DNA from: Gemmatimonadota bacterium
GTDB lineage: Bacteria > Gemmatimonadota > Gemmatimonadetes > Longimicrobiales > Gaopeijiaceae
Reading direction: 5' to 3'
Assembly: GCA_029863645.1 (NCBI GenBank)
Contig: JAOTVA010000020.1
Coordinates: forward strand, 1-36,719
DNA length: 36,719 nt
Shown: positions 14,793-22,093 of the stretch, piece by piece
How the letters are laid out: the number at the start of each line of letters is the position of its first letter
How positions within the stretch are numbered: position 1 is the first letter of the stretch
Notes under the pieces: generated by a model
The model's input: only the letters and a program-made list of their open reading frames with translations
Database searches by the model: none
What the model was told of the DNA's origin: nothing
Made by a program: the position numbers and the translations under genes

Positions 14793-17246
14793 ATGACTTC
14801 CGCAGCGACCACGACGCCAGTGTCGACTCCTCCGGCCGCGCGCCACCTGCCGTGGCTCGTGCTCCTGTTCGTCGCTAGCGGATGCGCGGCCCTCATCTAC
14901 GAGATCGTCTGGTTCCAGCTCCTCTCGCTGATCGTGGGGTCGTCGGCCATCTCTCTCGGCGTGTTGCTGGCGACGTTCATGGGTGGGATGTGCATCGGCA
15001 GCATCGGTTTGTCCCGTGTCGTGTCCGCCAGCCGACATCCACTCGCCGTTTACGCCGCTCTCGAAGCGGGTATCGGTGTGTTCGGGCTACTGGTCCTTTG
15101 GCTTCTGCCCCACGTCGGTGGGCTCTACACGTCCATCGGCGGACCGGGAATGGTCGGCATCGCCATCCGGGCGCTGTTCTGCGCGCTCTTCCTCCTTCCA
15201 CCGACCATCATGATGGGTGCGACCCTACCCGCGATCTCCCGTTGGGTCGAGACGACGCCGGCTGGAGTTTCATGGCTGGGCTTCTTCTACGGTGGAAACA
15301 CCTTCGGTGCGGTCGCCGGGTGCCTGCTGGCGGGCTTCTACCTTTTGCGTTTGCACGACGTAGCTATCGCAACGTACGCTGCGGTGTCGCTCAACCTCGT
15401 GGTGGCGCTGGCCGGCTTCGCGCTATCTCGCGCGGCGGCGTATGAACGGACGGACAGCGACCGCTTGGGTGAGCCCGTGAAGATGGCGCCCGGTGCAACG
15501 CTCGTGCTCGTGACCATCGGGCTCTCAGGAGCGACGGCGCTGGGAGCCGAGGTGGTGTGGACCCGCCTCATGTCGCTCAACTTCGGTGGCACCACGTATA
15601 CGTTCTCGCTCATTCTTGCCTCGTTCCTCTTCGGAATTGGCATTGGCAGCGCCGTCGGGTCGGTCATGGCCCGCTACGTTCGAGATGCCCGCCAAGCACT
15701 TGGATGGGCTCAGCTACTCGTCGTGGCCGGTCTGGCGTGGGCTGCCTACGTGCTGCTGGGGGCTCTGCCCAACTGGCCCGTGAATCCGTCGATCGCGACG
15801 CCGTGGTTCAACTTCCAGTTCGACTTCTTCCGCGCCGTACTTACGGCGCTCCCGGCCGCCGCGTTGTGGGGAGCGAGCTTTCCGCTCGCCTTGGCGGCTG
15901 TGGCCGAGAAAGGCCAGGACCCCGGGCGCCTGGTGGGTAGGGTTTATGCGGCAAACACCGTCGGCGCCATTTTCGGGGCGCTCCTGTCCTCGATCGTCCT
16001 GATCGGTTGGGTCGGCACGCAGACGACCCAGCGCGTGATGGTCGCGCTCGCCGCGCTTTCGGCCTTTCTGATGCTCGCCGTGGTCTGGGACCAAGAGCGC
16101 GGTCGCGTCCGGTTTGCACCTCGCGGGGTGGTGCGCGGAGCGGTCGTGCTCGTTGCCGCACTCGTGCTCGGCAGCACGATTCCAGCCGTGCCAGCGCTTC
16201 TAGTAGGATACGGTCGGTACGCTCCCACCTACCTCGGCTCGCGCTACATCGACTTCGTGTTCGTGGGCGAGGGAATGAACTCGTCGATGGCGGTGTCGGA
16301 GCTGGGCAACGGTGACCGCAACTATCACAACGCCGGTAAGGTGCAGGCTTCGAGCGAGCCGCAGGACATGAGACTCCAGCGCATGCTCGGGCACCTTACG
16401 ACTCTGCTCCCCACACAGGCTCGCTCGGTTATGGTCATCGGGTGTGGAGCCGGTGTCACAGCCGGCGCGGTGAGCATAGACCCCACGGTCGATTCGCTGA
16501 CCATCGTCGAGATCGAACCCCTCGTGCCGGAGGTGGTCTCACGGGAGTTCGGCGAGCACAACTTCGAGGTCGTCGACAACCCCAAGACCACCGTCGTCAT
16601 CGACGACGCGCGACACTATCTCCTCACGACGGACCGGATGTTCGACGCCATAACCTCGGACCCCTTCGACCCGTGGGTGAAGGGCGCCGCGACCCTCTAC
16701 ACGGTGGAGTTCTGGCGTGAGGCTCGTGCGCACCTGAACCCCGGCGGTGTAGTCACCGTCTTCGTTCAGCTGTACGAGAGCACGACCGAGGCCGTGAAGA
16801 GCGAGGTGGCCACGTTCCTGGAGGTGTTCCCGGAAGGGATGGTCTTCGCCAATCTCGCCTACGGGCAGGGGTACGATGTCGTTCTGGTTGGCCAGGTGGA
16901 CCCGGCTCCGATCGACCTCGACGCGATCGACGAGAAGCTGAATTCGCCCGAGTTTGCCCCCGTCGTCCAGTCGCTTGCCCAGGTGGGCTTCTACTCCGCG
17001 GCGCAGCTCATGGCCACGTTCGCCGCGAAGAAGCCAGAGATCGACCCGTGGCTCGCCGACGCGCAGATCAACCGGGATCGCAACCTGCGCCTGCAGTACC
17101 TCGCCGGCATGGGCATGAATCTGTACCAGGCCGACGAGATCTACCGCGAGATGGCGCAGTACCGGACCTATCCGGAGGGCTTGTTCACCGGTTCCCCGGC
17201 GCGGATCGAACAGCTCAACTACTCCTGGCAGACCAGCGGCCAGTAG
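14793..17246 (+). CDS. Fused MFS-like membrane domain / spermidine synthase-like protein
   Basis: The 817-residue protein joins a transporter-like membrane domain (about residues 17-480, roughly 12 hydrophobic helices in two halves with an extended linker) to a soluble spermidine synthase-like domain. The latter carries the SAM-type nucleotide loop VMVIGCGAG (546-554), VEIEP (motif for the ribose), DDARHYL and TSDPFDPW (about 620), the counterpart of the catalytic Asp loop. Known relatives are annotated as fused MFS/spermidine synthases; whether they make polyamines or move them is unsettled. The C-terminal 140 residues extend past the usual synthase end. AAGGCG precedes the ATG at 14793; an in-frame upstream extension lacks conserved character. 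The POT transporter gene follows after 36 bases. Confidence 0.85.
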   Translation: MTSAATTTPVSTPPAARHLPWLVLLFVASGCAALIYEIVWFQLLSLIVGSSAISLGVLLATFMGGMCIGSIGLSRVVSASRHPLAVYAALEAGIGVFGLLVLWLLPHVGGLYTSIGGPGMVGIAIRALFCALFLLPPTIMMGATLPAISRWVETTPAGVSWLGFFYGGNTFGAVAGCLLAGFYLLRLHDVAIATYAAVSLNLVVALAGFALSRAAAYERTDSDRLGEPVKMAPGATLVLVTIGLSGATALGAEVVWTRLMSLNFGGTTYTFSLILASFLFGIGIGSAVGSVMARYVRDARQALGWAQLLVVAGLAWAAYVLLGALPNWPVNPSIATPWFNFQFDFFRAVLTALPAAALWGASFPLALAAVAEKGQDPGRLVGRVYAANTVGAIFGALLSSIVLIGWVGTQTTQRVMVALAALSAFLMLAVVWDQERGRVRFAPRGVVRGAVVLVAALVLGSTIPAVPALLVGYGRYAPTYLGSRYIDFVFVGEGMNSSMAVSELGNGDRNYHNAGKVQASSEPQDMRLQRMLGHLTTLLPTQARSVMVIGCGAGVTAGAVSIDPTVDSLTIVEIEPLVPEVVSREFGEHNFEVVDNPKTTVVIDDARHYLLTTDRMFDAITSDPFDPWVKGAATLYTVEFWREARAHLNPGGVVTVFVQLYESTTEAVKSEVATFLEVFPEGMVFANLAYGQGYDVVLVGQVDPAPIDLDAIDEKLNSPEFAPVVQSLAQVGFYSAAQLMATFAAKKPEIDPWLADAQINRDRNLRLQYLAGMGMNLYQADEIYREMAQYRTYPEGLFTGSPARIEQLNYSWQTSGQ

Positions 17247-17282
17247 CGTGAGGCGCCCCCACACAAGAGGCTCGACCAGACC

Positions 17283-18809
17283 GTGACAGCGACTGCGCAG
17301 AATAGTTCACCAACCGAGGCGACGTTCTTCGGTCATCCTCGCGGGTTGGCGACCCTGTTCGCCACCGAGATGTGGGAGCGTTTCTCGTACTACGGCATGA
17401 GGGCGCTGCTGACGCTCTACATGACGACCGAGACCATCGGCGCGAATCCCGGCTTGGGCCTCGACGTGGCAACCGCCGGTGCCATCTACGGTCTATACAC
17501 GGCCCTCGTCTATATCCTGACGCTTCCGGGCGGTTGGGTGGCGGACAACCTGTGGGGACAACGGAAGGCCGTCTGGGTCGGCGGGTGGATCATTGCGGCG
17601 GGTCACTTCACGATGGCCGTCCCGAACACATGGACGTTCTTCCTCGGCATGGTCCTGATCACATTCGGCACAGGGCTGCTCAAGCCGAACATCAGCACCG
17701 TCGTGGGTGAGCTCTATCCCGAGGGAGGCGCTCGCCGGGACGCTGGCTTTTCTGTCTTCTACATGGGCATCAACCTGGGTGCCTTCCTCGGGCCGCTCAT
17801 CACCGGCTTCCTCGGCGAGGGTAACAACTGGCACTGGGGTTTCGGCGCCGCCGGCGTGGGTATGGTCATTGGATTGATCCAGTTCCGGGCGGGTGCCAAG
17901 TACCTGGGGGACATCGGCCTCCTCCAGAGCGATGACTCTGCCGAGGTAATCGCCGCAAAGTCGCGTAAGTTCTTCGGCTCGTTCTTCGCCGTCCTGGCCG
18001 GTGTCGCGGGCTTTAGCTACCTGGTTGCGATCGGGGTCCTGCCGTTTACGCTGACCCAGATCGCAACCGTGATGGGGTACAGCGTACTCGTCATTGTCGC
18101 GCTGTACTTCGTCTACATATGGACCCTCGGCGGACACACCGTCGAAGAGAACAAGCGGATGGGGGTCATTTTCTGGCTCTTCCTTTTGATCGCGATCTTC
18201 TGGTCGGGCTTTGAGCAGGCGGGCACGTCGATGAACATCTTCGCGCGGGACCTGACGGATCGCGTGTTTCTCGGACAGGAGTGGCCCGCGTCTTGGCTGC
18301 AGTCCGTGAACCCGATCTGGATCATTTTGATGGCTCCGGTTTTCGGGTCCCTGTGGGTCTGGCTGGAGAAGCGCAACGCGGATCCCTCGATTCCCATGAA
18401 GGCCGGCCTCGGTCTTACCGGTCTCGCGGTCGGCTTCTTCGTCCTCTCGTGGGGCGCCGCGAACGCAGCACCCGACAACCTCGTCTCGCCTGCCTGGCTC
18501 GTGGTGACCTACTTCCTATTCACGGTCGGAGAGCTCTGCATCTCCCCAATCGGGTTGTCGGCGATCACCAAGCTGTCTCCGAAGAACCGGGTCGGTCAGA
18601 TGATGGGCATCTGGTTCGTGGGCGCGGCGCTCGGAAATCTCTTCGCTGGCCTCGTGGGCGGCCGACTGGAATCGATGGCGCCCGACGCACTCTTCAGGTC
18701 CGTCGCAGTGACCACTGGAGTCGTCGCCCTCATTGCCCTCGCCTTGGCGCCACAGGTGAAGAAGCTGATAGGCCGAGACGGCATCGAAGGCTCGGTAAGC
18801 GTGCCATGA
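17283..18809 (+). CDS. POT-family proton-dependent oligopeptide transporter
   Basis: The 508-residue MFS transporter imports di- and tripeptides with protons. The first helix carries the signature EMWERFSYYGMRALL with E29, E32, R33 and F34 (ExxERFxYY). GWVADNLWGQRKAVWVGG is the loop after helix 2, GTGLLKPNISTVVGELY is helix 4, and FSVFYMGINLGAFLGPLITG is the PTR2 signature around helix 5. About 14 hydrophobic segments are visible, as in bacterial DtpT-type members. Start is the GTG at 17283. It lies between the fused MFS/spermidine synthase gene and the DinB-like gene, whose ATG overlaps its stop, so the three are probably one operon. Confidence 0.93.
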   Translation: MTATAQNSSPTEATFFGHPRGLATLFATEMWERFSYYGMRALLTLYMTTETIGANPGLGLDVATAGAIYGLYTALVYILTLPGGWVADNLWGQRKAVWVGGWIIAAGHFTMAVPNTWTFFLGMVLITFGTGLLKPNISTVVGELYPEGGARRDAGFSVFYMGINLGAFLGPLITGFLGEGNNWHWGFGAAGVGMVIGLIQFRAGAKYLGDIGLLQSDDSAEVIAAKSRKFFGSFFAVLAGVAGFSYLVAIGVLPFTLTQIATVMGYSVLVIVALYFVYIWTLGGHTVEENKRMGVIFWLFLLIAIFWSGFEQAGTSMNIFARDLTDRVFLGQEWPASWLQSVNPIWIILMAPVFGSLWVWLEKRNADPSIPMKAGLGLTGLAVGFFVLSWGAANAAPDNLVSPAWLVVTYFLFTVGELCISPIGLSAITKLSPKNRVGQMMGIWFVGAALGNLFAGLVGGRLESMAPDALFRSVAVTTGVVALIALALAPQVKKLIGRDGIEGSVSVP

Positions 18810-19315
18810 GCAACACCGCCGAGACACTCATGGGCACCTTCGGGATGACGGACTATCTCATTCCGATGGTGCTGGAGGACCTCACCGACGTGGATGCTCG
18901 CAAGCGCGCGCGGGGCGACGAAGGACCGTCCATCGCCTGGACTGTGGGTCATCTGCTCCACTACCGGCTTCACGTGATGAAGCTGCTCGGGGTGGAACGC
19001 GACAACCCGTGGGCCGAGCGCTTCGCCAGCGCGGACGCCACCGACGGGAAGGACTATCCGTCGGTAGCCGAGCTGCAGGCGGCCTGGGATGTCATGGCGG
19101 CGGACTTCGCGGAGGTCATGGCGTCGAAGAACGACGCGGATTTCGCCCGGATCGCGGACGGCGCTCACGAAGAGCGGTCGTTGAGGGACCAGGTGGTCTT
19201 CTTCGGGTGGCACGAGGGATACCACATGGGCGCGTTGGGGGCGCAGCTGAAACAACTGGGCTACATGGGTCCTGCCGAGAAGGTCATGGCGGCGAGGCGG
19301 GCGAAGGCGGAGTAG
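18806..19315 (+). CDS. DinB-superfamily metal-dependent protein
   Basis: The 169-residue protein has a DinB/YfiT-like four-helix fold. The metal triad is H49 in WTVGHLLHYR, and H136 and H140 in GWHEGYHMGALGAQLK. Members bind Zn or Ni and include bacillithiol or mycothiol transferases as well as many proteins of unknown role. Its ATG overlaps the stop of the POT transporter gene (ATGA), giving translational coupling. There is no signal peptide. A thiol- or maleylpyruvate-type reaction is possible, but nothing here decides. It is convergent with the HTH/TPR gene; the two stops flank a shared hairpin. Confidence 0.88.
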   Translation: MSNTAETLMGTFGMTDYLIPMVLEDLTDVDARKRARGDEGPSIAWTVGHLLHYRLHVMKLLGVERDNPWAERFASADATDGKDYPSVAELQAAWDVMAADFAEVMASKNDADFARIADGAHEERSLRDQVVFFGWHEGYHMGALGAQLKQLGYMGPAEKVMAARRAKAE

Positions 19316-19327
19316 CCCTTCAGGGCT
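19314..19327. terminator. Shared hairpin between convergent genes
   Basis: AGCCCT (19314-19319) and AGGGCT (19322-19327) form a six-base perfect stem with a two-base loop that spans the stop codons of both the DinB-like gene and the HTH/TPR gene. It could act as a bidirectional terminator. No U-tract follows on either strand, so efficiency is doubtful. Confidence 0.4.
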
Positions 19328-20162
19328 CGAGATCCATGTGTTCCAAGGCCCGCTTGTACGCCGCGAGATGGTTCAGCGCCTTCGTCTGCTCGCCGAGAGC
19401 CTCGTACAGACGCGACAAGTTGAAGTGCGCGGCGGCGAGATCCTCATCGACCGCCAAGGCGTTTTCGTAGGCCTCCACGGCTTCTTCGGAGCGACCCTGA
19501 TCCTCTAGCACAACGCCGAGGTTGTAGCGCGCCCGCCCGCCCTCCAGATCGGCGGCCGACGCAGTCCGGTAGTGCTGTTCGGCCCCAGCGAGATCGCCCT
19601 GCTCATGTAAGAGGCGTCCAAGGTTCACATTGGCGTCCCCGTGATCGGGCTCACGGGTCAGAGCCTCCTTGTACGCATCGATCGCGCGATCGGGAGCCAC
19701 CGCTTCCAAATCGAGCGCGGTGTCGTACCAGTCGTCGGCCGACATGGCGACGCCCTCCGACTGCACGGCCATCGCCCGGCGCACGAGAGGCTCCGCGCGC
19801 CTCGCGACCTCGGCAACCGCGAAGTCCATCGTGAGCTGGCCGGAGTCCGCCTCCCAGACGGATCCCTCGTCCCGCACGAGGACCCGGTCGCCCAGCGCCG
19901 AGATGTGCACCGCGCTCAGGGGCCGGCCCACCGGAAGCTGTTCGCGTAGGGCTTCCAGCGCCGAACGTACGCGGCGCGCCGGAACCGCAGAGTCCAGCAG
20001 TTCCTTAGCTGCGCGAAGGAGCACGATGTCCTGGAACGAAAAGAGGTAGGCGCCCTTCGGCCCGCGCTCCGGAGTGAGCAGGCCGCTCCGCGTCCAGGAT
20101 AGGATTGTGGAGTTGGGAATGCCCAGGACCTCCGCGACCTCACGGGTCGAGAAGCCCTTCAT
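19320..20162 (-). CDS. MerR-type HTH protein with C-terminal TPR repeats
   Basis: The 280-residue protein begins with a MerR-like winged HTH: FSTREVAEVLGIPNSTILSWTRSGLLTPERGPKGAYLFSFQDIVLL (4-49). A dimer-type helix follows (about 52-75) and a middle domain (about 80-145). Then come about four TPR units (about 150-270) with repeated A-x-x-x-Y/F signatures such as DAYKEAL, AEQHYRTA, AVEAYENALAVDED and HFNLSRLYEALG. It is a DNA-binding regulator coupled to a protein-interaction scaffold. It starts 22 bases after the Ku stop on the same strand, so it is probably co-transcribed with Ku and may regulate end joining or bind a repair partner. The ATG at 20162 was chosen because it immediately precedes the HTH; an upstream open extension is Arg/Ser-rich shadow of Ku. 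Confidence 0.85.
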   Translation of the reverse strand: MKGFSTREVAEVLGIPNSTILSWTRSGLLTPERGPKGAYLFSFQDIVLLRAAKELLDSAVPARRVRSALEALREQLPVGRPLSAVHISALGDRVLVRDEGSVWEADSGQLTMDFAVAEVARRAEPLVRRAMAVQSEGVAMSADDWYDTALDLEAVAPDRAIDAYKEALTREPDHGDANVNLGRLLHEQGDLAGAEQHYRTASAADLEGGRARYNLGVVLEDQGRSEEAVEAYENALAVDEDLAAAHFNLSRLYEALGEQTKALNHLAAYKRALEHMDLEP

Positions 20163-20184
20163 TGCCTCGTGGGTCGAGGGAGAG

Positions 20185-21060
20185 TCAGCCCGACGCGGCT
20201 TTCTTTTGCGTGGACCGCTTCGTCGCAGCTGGCTTTTCGGCACCCTTCGTCTTCTTCCCGGCACGAGTGGCGGGCTTGCGCTCATCCTCATCGGCTTCGA
20301 TGGACGCCTTGAGGGCCGCCATGAGGTCGATAATCTTGGTCTTGGATTCCTCAACGGGCGCGGCCGTGATCTCCTGGCCCTGGATCTTCTGCTCGATGAG
20401 CTCCAGCGTCCGCGCGCGGACCTCGTCCTGGAACTGGGCCGGGTCGAACGCTTCCGACGCCGCCTGGTCGACCAACTGGATGGCCAGGGCCAGCTCGGCG
20501 TCGTTGACCTCGCCTTCCTCGAGGGGCACTTCCTCGAATGACCGGATCTCGTCGGCGTAGTAGAGCTGCTCCATGAGGAGCCCCTCGTCGTGCGGCCGGA
20601 TCATGACGATGTACTGCTTGCCCCGCGTCGCGTGCTTCGCGATGGCGACGCGGTCGGTCTGACGCAGGGCGGCTCCCAACAGGCGATACGCTCGGGCGCC
20701 GCCCTTGTCGGGCCCAAGGTAGTAGGCCTTGTTGAAGTACAGTCGCCCCACCGAGTCGGCGGGTACGAAGCTGACGATCTCGATTTCGTCGGACTTGGGC
20801 GCCTCGACGACCTCGAGCTCCTCCGGCGTGAAGAGCACGTACTGGTCTTTGGCGAACTCGTACCCCTTTACGATCTCTTCCTTGGGTACGACGGCTCCGT
20901 CCGCCGGGTCGATGTACTGCTGACGGACGCGGACGCCCCGCTCCTTCCAGATCATGTTGAAGGAGACCTTACGAGACGACTCGCCCGTCGAGTAGATCTT
21001 CACGGGGAGGGAGACCAGCCCGAAGGCAATGGTCGACGTGCCAATCGCGCGCGCTGCCAT
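20185..21060 (-). CDS. ku: Ku DNA end-binding protein
   Basis: The 291-residue bacterial Ku forms a homodimeric ring on double-strand breaks and recruits LigD for non-homologous end joining. The core begins at the N-terminus with RAIGTSTIAFGLVSLPVKIYS. The family segments FNMIWKERGVRVRQQYID, GYEFAKDQYVLFTPEEL and RPHDEGLLMEQLYYADEI follow. The C-terminus (about 255-291) is a Lys/Ala-rich basic tail, the type that lets bacterial Ku slide or bind DNA and LigD. The ATG at 21060 was chosen over an in-frame start at 21099 because the conserved core begins right after it. LigD is 1 kb away in divergent orientation. A palindromic site lies 10-19 bases upstream. Confidence 0.95.
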   Translation of the reverse strand: MAARAIGTSTIAFGLVSLPVKIYSTGESSRKVSFNMIWKERGVRVRQQYIDPADGAVVPKEEIVKGYEFAKDQYVLFTPEELEVVEAPKSDEIEIVSFVPADSVGRLYFNKAYYLGPDKGGARAYRLLGAALRQTDRVAIAKHATRGKQYIVMIRPHDEGLLMEQLYYADEIRSFEEVPLEEGEVNDAELALAIQLVDQAASEAFDPAQFQDEVRARTLELIEQKIQGQEITAAPVEESKTKIIDLMAALKASIEADEDERKPATRAGKKTKGAEKPAATKRSTQKKAASG

Positions 21061-21066
21061 AGTGCC

Positions 21067-21082
21067 GAAAACATATGTTCCA
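21067..21082 (-). promoter_or_regulatory. Palindrome resembling a Gram-positive-type LexA box before Ku
   Basis: The perfect 10-base palindrome AACATATGTT (21070-21079) lies 10-19 bases before the Ku ATG. Read on the plus strand with flanks it is AAAACATATGTTCC, which fits the Bacillus/actinobacterial SOS-box pattern CGAACRNRYGTTYC at 12 of 14 positions. On the minus strand TATGTT inside it could be a -10 element, with TTGCGC 18 bases upstream as -35. That would start transcription almost at the ATG, consistent with the weak Shine-Dalgarno. Function is unproven. Confidence 0.3.
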
Positions 21083-21138
21083 GCGACTTGGACGCGCAAC
21101 GATCGCCGGCCGGACGACGACGGTGGCCGTCCGCCGAC

Positions 21139-21972
21139 TCAGCTCAGCGACGTACCGCACCAACGGCAGAACGCGGCGGCGCGGTCGGGCTCCATCTGGG
21201 CGCATCCAGGGCACTCACGACCGCCCCGGGGATTGCGGTATGCCTGGTGCGTCAGCTCCGCGGTCACGATACCGGTTGGCACCGCGATGATGCCGTATCC
21301 AAGGATCATCACGAAGGCGGCGAGCGTCTGGCCGATGGGCGTGTCCGGGGCGATGTCGCCGTAGCCGACGGTAGTCAACGTCACGATTGCCCAGTAGACC
21401 CCCCGGGGAATGCTCGTGAAGCCGGACTCCCCACCCTCGATCAGGTACATCAAGGAGCCGACGACGATCACCACCGTGATCACGCCGACAACGAAGACGG
21501 CGATCTTGTAGCGCGCGGCTCGAAGGGCCGCCCCGAGCACGCCGGCCTCCCCGACGTATCGAGCGAGCTTCAGGACCCGGAAGACCCTCATGACTCGCAG
21601 CACGCGAATGACTGCGAGATACTGGCCGCCGGGCAGGAGCAGGCTCAAGTAGGTGGGGATCACGGCGAGCAAGTCGATCATGCCGAAGAAGCTGAGCGCG
21701 TAGGCTCGGCTCGGTCGCACACACCATATACGCAGCGCATATTCGATCGTGAAGATGATCGTGAAATGCCACTCAACCCAGGTCAGCCAAGTCCCATGGC
21801 GCTCCGCGAAGCCCGATACCGAGTCGAGCATGACGGCAATCACGCTCACCAGGATTGCGAGGATGAGTCCGACGTCGAAGGCCCGAGCCCACCCTTGATC
21901 GCTGTCGAAGATGACGTGGAACGTGCGAGCCCGCAGGGATCCGGACACGCCGGCAGGACTGAGTGGGGTCAT
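21139..21972 (-). CDS. Voltage-gated K+ channel with C-terminal zinc ribbon
   Basis: The 277-residue six-helix ion channel sits in the inner membrane and passes K+. The S4 voltage sensor shows regular basic spacing (R123, R126, R129, R132, K135, R138 in IRVLRVMRVFRVLKLARY). The pore loop has the K+ selectivity filter TTVGYGD (200-206), and S5 and S6 flank it. After S6 a short cytoplasmic tail ends in a four-Cys zinc ribbon, CPGC (254-257) and CRWC (269-272). This cysteine tail is unusual for KvAP-type channels and could sense metal or redox state or assemble the tetramer. It lies upstream of Ku on the same strand, 78 bases away, and divergent from ligD (121 bases). Start ATG at 21972 lacks a clear Shine-Dalgarno. 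Confidence 0.9.
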   Translation of the reverse strand: MTPLSPAGVSGSLRARTFHVIFDSDQGWARAFDVGLILAILVSVIAVMLDSVSGFAERHGTWLTWVEWHFTIIFTIEYALRIWCVRPSRAYALSFFGMIDLLAVIPTYLSLLLPGGQYLAVIRVLRVMRVFRVLKLARYVGEAGVLGAALRAARYKIAVFVVGVITVVIVVGSLMYLIEGGESGFTSIPRGVYWAIVTLTTVGYGDIAPDTPIGQTLAAFVMILGYGIIAVPTGIVTAELTHQAYRNPRGGRECPGCAQMEPDRAAAFCRWCGTSLS

Positions 21973-22012
21973 TTTCGAGGCGAGTGGTGTGGGGCCGACA
22001 GGTTGAAGCGAA

Positions 22013-22040
22013 GGTAGCCCCTCCGCCGAGGGCTGCTACC
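22013..22040. promoter_or_regulatory. Inverted repeat between K+ channel and ligD
   Basis: GGTAGC (22013-22018) and CCCT (22019-22022) pair with AGGG (22029-22032) and GCTACC (22035-22040) around a six-base loop, with a two-base bulge. It is a ten-base-pair dyad 53 bases before the ligD ATG in the divergent promoter region. It may be an operator or a leader hairpin. Confidence 0.35.
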
Positions 22041-22093
22041 GTACCTGCATCGTACATTCCCGTGATGGACGGTCCCCACGCCCCGAGCGTCCC

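Noticed and set aside
20590-22017. 475-codon plus-strand open frame across Ku and the K+ channel
   Set aside because: The product is rich in Arg, His, Asp and Gly with no domain. It is antisense to two clear genes, and long shadow frames are common at this GC content.
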